This document shows positions 53,937 through 61,531 of a stretch of DNA of 61,682 nt, piece after piece (the stretch's first letter is position 1; every line of letters starts with the position of its first letter). Under the pieces are notes generated by a model that was not told the DNA's origin, searched no databases, and saw nothing but the letters and a program-made list of their open reading frames with translations. The position numbers and the translations under genes are program-made. The DNA comes from Bacteroidota bacterium (GTDB taxonomy: Bacteria > Bacteroidota > Bacteroidia > Bacteroidales > FEN-979): assembly GCA_026391795.1 (NCBI GenBank), contig JAPLDI010000002.1, positions 47,730 through 109,411 of the forward strand, written 5' to 3'.

Positions 53937-54264
53937 CCGACCTGCTGAGCGAATCTTAATACCGCCAGGAAAAAGGAAGAACATGCAATATGAATAAAGT
54001 AGAGTCTCGGCGTCCAGTGACTATATCCGATTGAAGAGAATGCCGCCGGTTGTTGTATGTTCCGCTCCTCGTCAGACAAGATCCGATAAGTCTATCGCAT
54101 TGCACGGATAGTTAATAGAATAAGACCTTGACAAATTGATTTTTAATATAGGAGTATGATTGGGAAAACCGTTCACTTTGACAAGTTTACACCGAAGCAA
54201 TGCGGCCCCCTTCACCCTGTTGATTGTTCAGAAAATATAGTGGTCAATCAAAATGGTGGGGGTT
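53937..54264. repeat. Spacer with dispersed element E, copy 4
   Basis: About 54150-54262 matches element E (GGGAAAACCGTTCACTTTGA, CTTCACCCTGTTGATTGTTC, AATATAGTGGTCAATCAAAATGG). Left of it, CTGCTGAGCGAATCTTAAT recalls the GCAATTCCGCTC repeat, but nothing else is recognised. The element ends where the gene fragment at 54265 begins. Confidence 0.6.
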
Positions 54265-54427
54265 GATTGCAAAGAACGTTGACCCGAGTAGGCAATACAC
54301 ATTGGAAATTATCAAAGATAGCTTGAAATTAGAGGGGTTTTTGAAAAATGATTTTTATGGATTTGAGCCATTTAAGACATCTGATTTTGTAATGGAAGAG
54401 AACCAGAAATTCCAAACAATTAAGTAA
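54265..54427 (+). pseudogene. 3' remnant of a paralogue of the 34467-35144 protein
   Basis: The last 53 codons, DPSRQYTLEIIKDSLKLEGF then LKNDFYGFEPFKTSDFVMEE, align with the end of the protein at 34467-35144 (DPTKRFILEVFTDSNETAYF, MFYGFEPYKENDFKLTE). The 5' part is missing and is replaced by element E copy 4, which abuts it. A frame through the element gives an ATG at 54224, but those first residues are element sequence. So this is a truncated, probably dead gene. Confidence 0.75.
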
Positions 54428-54494
54428 AATATCTCGGAGATTCACATACTTTATTGCCAGGAGCCTTGAGATAAATAATTAAATAAGCACTGAT

Positions 54495-55397
54495 ATGAAA
54501 AGCAAGGTAATCGTTACTAGTCTCTTTCTGTTTTTCTTGAGTTTATTACAAATTACCTGTTTTTCTCAGGATCGTATCTATTTAAAAAGCAACTTCATTC
54601 AAAAAGGTAAAGTGATCGAGGTTACAACAGAAAAAGTAAGGTACAAAAAGATTGAAATAACAAATAGCCCGATATTTGAATTGCTCAAAGAGGAAGTGAT
54701 AAAAATTACATATGCCAATGGATATACTGACTATTTTGATCGATCCTATTTAAAAACTCCTGTAGCTGTCTATGACACAATTATTAGTTCTACTGATAAT
54801 TATCCTAATCCTCCCTTTGAAATTGGAATTGAAGGAGGACCGAATGTATCAATATGGTATGGTGACTCCTATTGGGGTAATTATTTTGATTATGGTATCG
54901 CATTTTCCGGGGGATTTACATTTCAATATAATTTTAGTAAGGTATTTTCAATCAGAACAAACATTTCATTTGAAAGAAAATCTGTTAATAGTAAACACTA
55001 TGTAACAGTATTTGGTGATGAATGGGGGATGGCGGAGGCTAGGGTAAAGAATAGCCTGGATTATTTGATTTTACCAATTCTTATCCGTTCAAATTTTGGC
55101 AAGAGAGTAAAGTTCTTTGTGGATGCTGGTCCCTATTTTGGATTATTATTACAGGCGAGAGAGATAGATAAGATGATGATGTGGGACACAACCATAATAC
55201 AGAAAAAAACATATTATCTAAATTTTGATTTTGGAATTTCAGCGGGACTCGGAATTTCTATTCCAATCGGTGATCACTTTTTATTATCAATCGAAGCAAG
55301 AGATAACCTGGGTCTTTTGCCAATTTTAGACACATGGAAAATAGCAAAGGTAAATTCAACAAATTTGTTGATGGGATTAGCATATAGATTCGATTAA
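54495..55397 (+). CDS. Outer-membrane beta-barrel protein with N-terminal paralogous domain
   Basis: 300 residues. Signal peptide MKSKVIVTSLFLFFLSLLQI (cut near CFSQ). Residues 25-95 match the N-terminus of the 34467-35144 lipoprotein: RIYLKSNFIQKGKVIEVTTE, KVRYKKIEITNSPIFELLKE, VIKITYANGYTDYF. From about residue 110 a barrel follows: EIGIEGGPNVSIWYG, FSGGFTFQYNFSKVFSIRTN, LPILIRSNFGKRVKFFVDAG, FGISAGLGISIPIG and a C-terminal NLLMGLAYRFD strand. It fits the OmpA-like/PorT-type 'outer membrane beta-barrel' set. The truncated relative lies just upstream, so the locus looks like a small family cluster. Confidence 0.75.
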   Translation: MKSKVIVTSLFLFFLSLLQITCFSQDRIYLKSNFIQKGKVIEVTTEKVRYKKIEITNSPIFELLKEEVIKITYANGYTDYFDRSYLKTPVAVYDTIISSTDNYPNPPFEIGIEGGPNVSIWYGDSYWGNYFDYGIAFSGGFTFQYNFSKVFSIRTNISFERKSVNSKHYVTVFGDEWGMAEARVKNSLDYLILPILIRSNFGKRVKFFVDAGPYFGLLLQAREIDKMMMWDTTIIQKKTYYLNFDFGISAGLGISIPIGDHFLLSIEARDNLGLLPILDTWKIAKVNSTNLLMGLAYRFD

Positions 55398-55493
55398 ATT
55401 AATCTTTTTAAAAATCGGATTGTCTTTTTTGATTAATAAATGCTTCATTTTAATTGTGGCATTAGGTAAAATACCTAGATCACTAGTGTCCTG

Positions 55494-55620
55494 TTAAATT
55501 AACTTGATTTTCAATTGTATATCGTTTTGTTCTTTGACATCTTGATTGATTTGGTTCGCTAACAGCTCTTTTAATGGCGTTTTATCGAGCAGGGAGACAC
55601 TTAAGATAATAAAAAATTGC
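55494..55620 (-). pseudogene. C-terminal remnant of an IS4-type transposase
   Basis: On the minus strand, the frame reads QFFIILSVSLLDKTPLKELL followed by ANQINQDVKEQNDIQLKIKL and a stop. LLDKTPLKELL...DVKEQN..QLK is the usual end of IS4-family transposases in Bacteroidota. Only about 40 codons are left; the upstream part is cut off exactly at the left end of direct repeat copy 1. The TGTCCTGTTAAAT downstream could be the outer IS end. Confidence 0.6.
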
Positions 55621-55623
55621 CCA

Positions 55624-55870
55624 TAACGTTTGTGCAACCTTAAATTCTCTTAAAAATCTGCTTTAAATTAAGCTGATTTGAAGTTACCCACTCAAGATCC
55701 AAGGATAACCACATAACACATTTCTTCTACTACATCATGGCATCGCCCGATTGATTTAAAACAGCTTTTATTTATTTATTTTAGAAAAGATGGGTATGAA
55801 TATTCTGCATACCAAATATAGGAAATAATTAAAAACAAATGAAAATCGGGAAAATATATAGAATGGGGGG
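55624..55870. repeat. 248-bp direct repeat flanking the defence island, left copy
   Basis: TAACGTTTGTGCAACCT start, CTACATCATGGCATCGCCCG middle, then a strongly conserved right half TATGAATATTCTGCATACCA and AATATAGGAAATAATTA...AATCGGGAAAATATATAGAAT followed by a G-run. Same orientation as 61168-61415. Confidence 0.85.
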
Positions 55871-56243
55871 GGTACACGGTACACGGTTCACAGTACCCAT
55901 TACAAATTTATCTCGACTGCTCGGGACGCATGCCAACCCGAGGAAAGAAAGTGTAAAGTGTGAATTATTTCTCACTTTACACTTTGCACCTTCCCTGCCT
56001 GCCATGCCTTTGGCAAGTAAACAAGCAGGCAGACACTTTGCATTTGAACTGGTAGCAAGGCCTTCCATAACGCCTAACTTAGTGTTAACTTGTGATATTT
56101 GTAAAATAGTTGATTTTATTAAGAACAGCGTAGGACTTACGGTAACACCTTAAAAGGAGGAACTAATGCAGTAATTGAATCACTAATAAGTGATATTTAC
56201 TAATATAAATTGTCTTTTTCATACTATTTAGTGTTTTTTATAG

Positions 56244-56251
56244 TATCTTTG
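56244..56251 (+). promoter_or_regulatory. -7 box (TATCTTTG) of the toxin-antitoxin operon
   Basis: Exact TAnnTTTG about 93 bp before the toxin start. The leader has a 30-codon frame (56295-56387) overlapping the toxin start out of frame. Confidence 0.5.
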
Positions 56252-56343
56252 TGCCATTATTTTAAGAGCAAAGAACCCTAAAGACACAGAAACCATGGAA
56301 ACCAGGGAGAAACATTTCGTTAACTTCATTAACTTTCTTAAAG

Positions 56344-56688
56344 ATGGCAATAAGAGACGATGTTCAAACATTTTTGAACGATTTTAAAATTAAAGCAAGA
56401 ACTTTTGGGATTGATTTTTACCCACGCCAGAAAAATACCGATGCGTTGCTTCAAATGGGAATAACGGCAAATATTCGAGAGGAGATAATAATGAAATTAG
56501 AAGCCAGGGATTATTATCGGGGTCCTACAGAAGATATTGACCCCAAGCGCCCTGAGTTTTATGAGTTTGGAACTCAATACAATGGACAAGAAATTTATGT
56601 AAAATTAAGTTTAGGGAAGTTCAGTAAATCACCACATTGTATGTCATTTCATCAACCTGAGGGTGTTATAGATTACCCATTGAGATAA
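56344..56688 (+). CDS. MqsR-like toxin
   Basis: 114 residues. Blocks: VQTFLNDFKIKARTFGIDFY, ALLQMGITANIREEIIMKLE, DYYRGPTEDID, EFYEFGTQYNGQEIYVKLSL, then CMSFHQPEG. This order (helix, leucine-rich LGIT segment, DYxxGP, FGxxxxGxEIYVKL, cysteine-SFH) is that of small proteins annotated as MqsR-family toxins, which in MqsR are mRNA-cutting RNases of the RelE fold. The antitoxin with an MqsA-like zinc finger follows 48 bp later, which is the toxin-first order of mqsRA. The remote homology means RNase activity is inferred. Confidence 0.7.
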   Translation: MAIRDDVQTFLNDFKIKARTFGIDFYPRQKNTDALLQMGITANIREEIIMKLEARDYYRGPTEDIDPKRPEFYEFGTQYNGQEIYVKLSLGKFSKSPHCMSFHQPEGVIDYPLR

Positions 56689-56736
56689 AGAAACTTTTAA
56701 ACCCCAGAGATAAGAACAGAGATAAAGAACAAAGTC

Positions 56737-57756
56737 ATGGAAGTAAACAGAGATTGCCCATTTTGTGATGAAAAAGCGGTCATTAAAAGCAAAATTGTAG
56801 AAAAAAAATTTAAAAAGGAAACATTTCAAATCAGTGAGTTTTTCTACAAATGCGAAAGTTGTGGAGAGGAATTCACAACAAAAGAGACCGATACACTGGT
56901 TATAAATCAGATATATAACCAGTATCGAGAGAAAAATGAATTACCGTTCCCTGAAGAACTCATTCAATTGCGAGAAAAATACAAGATTAGTGCACAAAAA
57001 ATGTCAGTAATCCTTGGACTTGGGATAAACACTTATTCTAACTACGAAAAGGGTGAAATTCCATCAACTGCGAATGCAAAATTAATCTCAAGCGCCAAAA
57101 ATATCGAAATGTTTTCTTCATATATATCCCAATCAAAAGAGATTCTTGGGGAACTTGCATATATGAAAATTGCAAAATATTTAAAAAGTTTAGTCCCCTC
57201 AAAGGAAGAAGACAATCTTCTTTGCAATTTTAATTGGCATAGCGGACCCAATAGATATACAGGCTACACAGTTCCAAGCCCAGAGAAAGCCACTAATTTA
57301 TTGCTCTATATTCTCTCAAATTGTAATCCTGAGTTCAACGACAAACTCAAGTTAAATAAGATGTTGTTCTATACAGATTTTTTAAATTATAAAACAACAG
57401 GAAGGTCAATCTCAGGAATATCTTATCGGGCAATTTCTTACGGACCTGTGCCTTCGAATTATGATTTCATCTTCGCTCATTTTATTGAAAAGGAAGAAAT
57501 TATTGAACCTGTTTTCTGTAAGATCAATAACTCAACGGTAAATGAATGTTATAGACCGCTTAAAGATTTTGATTTATCAGTATTTAATGCGGAAGAACTT
57601 AGTACAATCAAAAGAGTAGTTGAGTTGTTTAGAAACACACCATCCTGGGACCTGGTCGAATTATCACATAAAGAAAGAGCGTGGGTTGAATTGAATAAGA
57701 CGAAAAGCATAATAAGTTATCAGGATTATGCTTTTGATTTAAGTATTGATAAATAA
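56737..57756 (+). CDS. MqsA-type zinc finger/HTH antitoxin fused to a Panacea (SocA-like, DUF4065) domain
   Basis: 339 residues. Zinc finger: CPFC at 7-10 and CESC at 39-42. HTH at about 74-125 (LREKYKISAQKMSVILGLGI, NTYSNYEKGEIPS). The C-terminal Panacea domain spans about 185-325: KLNKMLFYTDFLNYKTTGRS, ISYRAISYGPVPSNY and ELSHKERAW. Panacea is an antitoxin domain known to neutralise many unrelated toxins, and also found in phage-defence contexts. Here the zinc finger would bind or fold near the toxin, the HTH would repress the operon, and Panacea would neutralise. Directly after the MqsR-like gene. Confidence 0.88.
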   Translation: MEVNRDCPFCDEKAVIKSKIVEKKFKKETFQISEFFYKCESCGEEFTTKETDTLVINQIYNQYREKNELPFPEELIQLREKYKISAQKMSVILGLGINTYSNYEKGEIPSTANAKLISSAKNIEMFSSYISQSKEILGELAYMKIAKYLKSLVPSKEEDNLLCNFNWHSGPNRYTGYTVPSPEKATNLLLYILSNCNPEFNDKLKLNKMLFYTDFLNYKTTGRSISGISYRAISYGPVPSNYDFIFAHFIEKEEIIEPVFCKINNSTVNECYRPLKDFDLSVFNAEELSTIKRVVELFRNTPSWDLVELSHKERAWVELNKTKSIISYQDYAFDLSIDK

Positions 57757-58111
57757 TCTTTTCTCTCATTCTTATTTGGATAGTTTCCTCTAATTACTAC
57801 ATTTTAATATCTTGAATACTGTTGCGAATACTTCCAGGTTTTTATGAAGAATAATGAAAAAAGCGCTTCCTTTAACCAGCCTTCGTCGAAGGAGTGTGGC
57901 CACCTCATTTCATTGATCTCTAATTAATAATATAAAATGGTCAGCCAAAACCGGCGGAAGATAGACAGTTGATACGTTTTGTCCACTTTAGCAGGTTTTA
58001 TATTTGAATTTCGTTTCCATTTCAGTAGCCACAACCATTTCATTTCCACACCAGGTCTCGAATTGCGGCTGCATGCTAGTTACCGGCAGCCATTCTTATA
58101 TTATAAAGTAG
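57757..58111. repeat. Spacer with dispersed element E, copy 5, and a small hairpin
   Basis: Element E spans about 57845-57985 (GAAAAAAGCGCTTCCTTTAA, CTTCGTCGAAGGA, GGCCACCTCATTTC, AATATAAAATGGTCAGCCAA). A GGCTGC/GCAGCC hairpin (58067-58091) lies 20 bp beyond the stop of the minus-strand gene and has no T run. No gene is seen. Confidence 0.6.
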
Positions 58112-58708
58112 TTATTTAATTTTAGATTTTAAAATATTTTCAATCTTGATGAAGGCTTCTTTATTGTTTGTATAAATATCAGCAACTTCAAACTCGCTTA
58201 TTCTCACAGTTGGTTTAAGACCATTAATCTCCGGGAGGAAGTCACGAAAACAGTCAAGGTAGGCTCTTTGGGCGGTTCTTCCACCTATAAAATTAAAGTC
58301 TGTTGTTGTCTTTGACTTTCTATACTTGTCGGCTTCATGTTTATATGTTCTACAAAGTTGTTTCCACTGATCAATACTAAAATTTACTTGTAAATCAGTT
58401 GGATAGAACTCAAATGTTTTTAGTCGTGAAGAACTAAAGTGTTGATATTCGTCAAACTCAAAAATGAAGTTATATTTTCCACCAAAATAAGCATCACAAT
58501 CAAGAGTCATTGTTCTCTTTGCTAAGCTGGCCTGCCTATCCCCCATAAGCGAAATGAAAATTTTGTCAATAGTCGAAAAGTGCTTTCCAAAATTTTCTTT
58601 TGTGTGTTTGTTGATGAACCAGAAAAATGATTTATCGGTCTGAGCTGGTTCATTTAGAACTTCTGCAACAATGTCGGTAATGAATCTTTGTCTATCTCCT
58701 ACTGCCAT
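58112..58708 (-). CDS. Hypothetical protein, possible PD-(D/E)XK-type nuclease
   Basis: 198 residues, cytoplasmic. Asp70/Asp72 and the strand FIFEFDEYQHF (Glu84, Asp86, Glu87) followed by RLKTFEFYP resemble the acid-(D/E)xD/E core of restriction-endonuclease-like folds, where QHF often follows. The C-terminal half has GGRTAQRAYLDCFRDFLPEI and ISEFEVADIYTNN. The overall sequence looks like a conserved Bacteroidota family. Activity is uncertain because a clear catalytic lysine is not identified. Last gene of the minus-strand defence set, 79 bp after the membrane protein gene. Confidence 0.5.
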   Translation of the reverse strand: MAVGDRQRFITDIVAEVLNEPAQTDKSFFWFINKHTKENFGKHFSTIDKIFISLMGDRQASLAKRTMTLDCDAYFGGKYNFIFEFDEYQHFSSSRLKTFEFYPTDLQVNFSIDQWKQLCRTYKHEADKYRKSKTTTDFNFIGGRTAQRAYLDCFRDFLPEINGLKPTVRISEFEVADIYTNNKEAFIKIENILKSKIK

Positions 58709-58787
58709 AATAAAAGAGTTTAAAGGTAATTTCGTTTTTTACCGGTTGCCGATAATACCCCGCCGACTTGTTGGCGGTAGTAATTTA

Positions 58788-59510
58788 TTATTTTTGGTCG
58801 TTCAGATACTGTTTTAAGAATTTTTTCCCTTTAGTTGTAAGTTTAAATGTTCCACGACCAATATTTTTTATTATATCATTTACGACGTAATAATTTAGAA
58901 TATTTTCGGGAATGGTTGTAGGCATTGGATATTCATTCTGGGCATTATAGGCAATCATATCAAGGTGTTTAATTACATTTGGATGGTTTACAAAATCTTC
59001 ATATTCTTCATCTAGATTAACGAAATCAGTAATTTCACTTGTGTTCTGGTTTTTCATGGTTAAATCAATTTGTTTTTTAAGCAGTTCAATTTCTTCATCT
59101 TTACTTGTAACTAATTTGTCGAACTTTTCTTGAATTGATTGCACTTCCATTCGTAATTGAACAGATTGCTCCAAGGTTAGAAGTTGATTCTTTTCGATAT
59201 CATTTTTTTTCTTTATCCGCCAAGTATCAAAATATAGTGTTATCCAGTAAGCCCCGTTAGTTACAAAAGGAAGTAAGGTCAGAATGATGAGAGTTGAAAT
59301 TAAAGGGAAAGTAACTAAATGATGAATTTCACTACAATTATTGATTATGTAATCGATTTTATTTGAAGACAGTTTTGCAGCATCTACAAAGAACGTAACA
59401 TATGGGATTTTCCAGTTCCATAAAAGCCATGAAACTATTAGTGTTCCGTAAAATGGACTAGAAATTCTTTCATCCAATATTGCTCTAATTGATTTGATTA
59501 TATCCTTCAT
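58788..59510 (-). CDS. Membrane protein with coiled coil and winged-helix-like C-terminus
   Basis: 240 residues. Start IKSIRAILDERISSPFYGTL then a hydrophobic segment (about 22-40) and a second at about 66-92 (FPLISTLIILTLLPFVTNGA). Residues 98-150 form a coiled coil (LLTLEQSVQLRMEVQSIQEK). The C-terminal part VVNDIIKNIGRGTFKLTTKG, KKFLKQYL looks like a small winged helix. The N-terminal 'ERISSPFYG..L.SW.LWNWK' segment is shared with membrane proteins I associate with defence loci. It may be an extra effector or a sensor. The attC-like sequence lies between it and the Cap15-like gene. Confidence 0.55.
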   Translation of the reverse strand: MKDIIKSIRAILDERISSPFYGTLIVSWLLWNWKIPYVTFFVDAAKLSSNKIDYIINNCSEIHHLVTFPLISTLIILTLLPFVTNGAYWITLYFDTWRIKKKNDIEKNQLLTLEQSVQLRMEVQSIQEKFDKLVTSKDEEIELLKKQIDLTMKNQNTSEITDFVNLDEEYEDFVNHPNVIKHLDMIAYNAQNEYPMPTTIPENILNYYVVNDIIKNIGRGTFKLTTKGKKFLKQYLNDQK

Positions 59511-59530
59511 ATTGTGTAATATTTTATCAC

Positions 59531-59652
59531 CGCCAACGTTTCGGTCTTTCTGTTGTGCGACTTCCCTGCCTTATCTTAAATACGATACTGTTTCTGTCCA
59601 CAACTTTTTTGTCTACGAAGCCAGGCCGCATTGCAGAAAGCCCGTGTTATGC
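59531..59652. other. attC-like imperfect palindrome (integron recombination site?)
   Basis: Left end CGCCAACGTTTCGGTCTTTC, right end CAGAAAGCCCGTGTTATGC. The ends pair over CGG-CTTTCTG and TGCG with mismatches, as extrahelical bases do in attC sites. The outermost 7-mers GCCAAC-G and GTTATGC fit the R''/R' core poorly to moderately (RYYYAAC/GTTRRRY). Length about 120 bp is within the attC range. The site starts 5 bp past the Cap15-like gene's stop and ends about 20 bp before the next gene's start, which is the layout of gene cassettes. Confidence 0.45.
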
Positions 59653-60237
59653 AAAGTTTTTCTTTGTTAATGTTACTTCTCCAGTTGTTTCTCTATCAGT
59701 CCAATATTCTCCTTCCATTTTTGTCACTTTAAAACCGTCAAAGTGCAAAATTGTCGAGCCATAATGTATTTCGCTTCTGTCTCTAACTCCTGTTTTAGGT
59801 GTATTTAAATATGTGTAGATAAGCTGTTGAAACCCACGCTCCGCATCTATGTCGAAAGAAGCTCCAATGCTATAGCTTCTGCTTTCCTTGGTCTTTATCT
59901 TCACTTGAATATTAAAGAAGTTTTGTGTTATTGTAATTTCGGTCGGTATAGGATCAAGTTCCTTATCTTTCCAATTAGATATTATTAAACCTTCCCATTT
60001 ACCTGATAAATTAGGAAACGGAACTAACCAAGGATAAAATATTTTCCATTTCCAAGCCCAAGTAATGAATATTGTCCAGATAATAATGTTAATTGAAATA
60101 GTTGTGGAGATATGATTTATTGCTTCATGAAAGTCAATGTTGTCATGATTCTGAGTTAATAAAAATATAATGACATAGACTAAAAAGGCAAGTCCTAAAA
60201 TTGCAAAAGCAAATATTCTTATATTATGTTTTATCAT
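59647..60237 (-). CDS. cap15: Cap15-like CBASS effector (two transmembrane helices plus minimal beta-barrel)
   Basis: 196 residues. Two membrane helices at about 7-28 and 41-63, then a compact barrel: PNLSGKWEGLIISNW (75-89), PTEITITQNFFNIQVKIKT, ESRSYSI, QLIYTYLNTP (138-147), IHYGSTILHF and EGEYWTDRETTGEVTLTK. This order matches Cap15, in which a small beta-barrel binds a cyclic nucleotide and makes the membrane domains assemble, damaging the inner membrane and killing the infected cell. It is encoded 4 bp after the CD-NTase, on the same strand. Family call is strong; the ligand is unknown. Confidence 0.82.
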   Translation of the reverse strand: MIKHNIRIFAFAILGLAFLVYVIIFLLTQNHDNIDFHEAINHISTTISINIIIWTIFITWAWKWKIFYPWLVPFPNLSGKWEGLIISNWKDKELDPIPTEITITQNFFNIQVKIKTKESRSYSIGASFDIDAERGFQQLIYTYLNTPKTGVRDRSEIHYGSTILHFDGFKVTKMEGEYWTDRETTGEVTLTKKNFA

Positions 60238-60241
60238 AGGA

Positions 60242-61141
60242 TTAAAATTCTAAGTAGTTCCAAAGTTTAATCATGTATTCATTAATATCTGTTCTTGACC
60301 AGGTTCTACCGCCACGAAATAAATAAAGTAATTCTGATACTTCCCCCCATTCCTCACAAGTTTCATCTTCTTTAGTCTGCTCATAGATATAATTAATTGA
60401 TTCCTTTAGACGCTCAGTCCAAGTACTATAATCATTCATTATTCTATTAGGAACGTTCCACACAAGACACTCTAATAAAAACGAAGTAATATTTTTGTTG
60501 ATTATCTCTCCATCTTCAATCATTTTATACCGAAGCTTCCTATGTAGTCTAGTAAGTCTTTTAAACCGTCTTTGCGTATTTGCATTTTTATCTTTAGCAT
60601 TCCGTATATGTTGTTTGGGAAAATTAACTATCCCCCAGATAGCCCTTTCCTGGTAAAACTTGGCACCAAGAATATAAGAGCCGTCCTTATTGTATCTTCT
60701 GTAATTCCATGTTGGAATAACGTCTGTTTGTATTCTATAACTATTCTCTTTTATTCTAAGACACTTATCTGTTCTTTTCACTTCACTTCTTCCAAATTTC
60801 TTTACGAGTGCATTTTCAACATCATCTTTAAACTCATTAAAAGTATAATTTGCAGAAGGTAATTTATCTAACCCTAAATCTGATTCAGTCGTATCTTCTG
60901 GTAGGTCAAAATAGAAGCCATCTGTATATCTTACATTAATGTCAATATCACTGTCCAGTCTTACGTTCGTATCATTTGCGTATGAACCTTGACCGAAAGT
61001 TTCAGTTGATATTTTCTTTAATTTTTCATCTTCATTTATAGCATCCCTTACCATTCTTTCCGAGTTCTCAAGTTTTGTCTGTTCGGTATCACTTGGTGGT
61101 TTTGTCCAATTGGTAAATGTCTCTTCGTTATATTTTGCCAT
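60242..61141 (-). CDS. CD-NTase (cGAS/DncV-like nucleotidyltransferase), CBASS
   Basis: 299 residues. The nucleotidyltransferase motif GQGSYANDTNVRLDSDID (50-67) gives Gly52-Ser53 and acids Asp65 and Asp67; the third acid is Asp140 in IQTDVIPTWNYRR. A helical C-terminal half includes RRFKRLTRLHRKLRY and FLLECLVWNVP. All catalytic residues are present. It should make a cyclic oligonucleotide on phage infection that activates the Cap15-like protein downstream. With no E1/E2, HORMA or TRIP13 genes this would be a type I CBASS. The start codon is 27 bp from direct repeat copy 2. Confidence 0.88.
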   Translation of the reverse strand: MAKYNEETFTNWTKPPSDTEQTKLENSERMVRDAINEDEKLKKISTETFGQGSYANDTNVRLDSDIDINVRYTDGFYFDLPEDTTESDLGLDKLPSANYTFNEFKDDVENALVKKFGRSEVKRTDKCLRIKENSYRIQTDVIPTWNYRRYNKDGSYILGAKFYQERAIWGIVNFPKQHIRNAKDKNANTQRRFKRLTRLHRKLRYKMIEDGEIINKNITSFLLECLVWNVPNRIMNDYSTWTERLKESINYIYEQTKEDETCEEWGEVSELLYLFRGGRTWSRTDINEYMIKLWNYLEF

Positions 61142-61167
61142 CTATGTGTAGGTTTTAAAATGTTGCG

Positions 61168-61415
61168 TAACGTTTGTACAACCTCAGGTTCCCTAAAGAA
61201 GTTGCACGAAATCAAATTATTATTAGATTTACCTTCCCAAAACCCAAGCACAACCTCATTGTACAATTCTTCTCCTACATCCTGGAATCCCTGGATTGAT
61301 TAAAAACAGTTAATATTTTTTTCCTTTATAGAAGATTTATATGAATATTCTGCATCCCAAATATAGGAAATAATTAGAAACCAAGGAAAATCGGGGAAAT
61401 ATATAGAATAGGGGG
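61168..61415. repeat. 248-bp direct repeat flanking the defence island, right copy
   Basis: Homologous to 55624-55870 in the same orientation. The right 110 bp are almost identical (TATGAATATTCTGCATCCCA, AATATAGGAAATAATTAGAA); the left half has diverged. The interval between the two copies is 5.3 kb. Confidence 0.85.
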
Positions 61416-61490
61416 CTGTTCGCTGTTCGCTATTCGCTGTTCGCTTTACGCCATTCGTCATTCGCAATTCGCAATTCGCTGTTGGTTAGC
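61415..61490. repeat. CTGTTCG/CAATTCG near-heptamer array
   Basis: About nine units of 7-8 bp (CTGTTCG, CTATTCG, CCATTCGT, CAATTCG), immediately after direct repeat copy 2, as the ACACGGT array follows copy 1. The stretch 61491-61531 shows nothing. Confidence 0.8.
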
Positions 61491-61531
61491 AACGGTTTGG
61501 ATTAGGAGGGCGGAAACAGATACTTTTTAAC

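Larger units (their letters stand above)
55398..56343. other. Gene-poor left edge of the defence island
   Basis: Holds the transposase remnant (55494-55620), direct repeat copy 1 (55624-55870), ACACGGT heptamers (55868-55895), a GCCATGCCTTTGGCAAGTAAAC module (about 56000-56030), a CATAACGCCTAAC motif (about 56068), and a strong AAGGAGG followed after 4 bases by ATG CAG TAA (about 56153-56175), which may be a decayed start. No intact gene. Confidence 0.6.

Noticed and set aside
55829-56068. 79-residue minus-strand ORF in the left edge of the defence island
   Set aside because: It is built across a heptamer run and the GCCATGCCTTTGGCA module and shows no domain.
56068-56110. GCCTAAC core that fits an attC R'' site
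   Set aside because: No matching GTTRRRY end or complementary arm within about 130 bp, so a full attC site is not supported.
56295-56387. 30-codon frame before the MqsR-like toxin
   Set aside because: It overlaps the toxin start out of frame and matches no family. It could be a leader peptide, but there is no evidence beyond an open frame.
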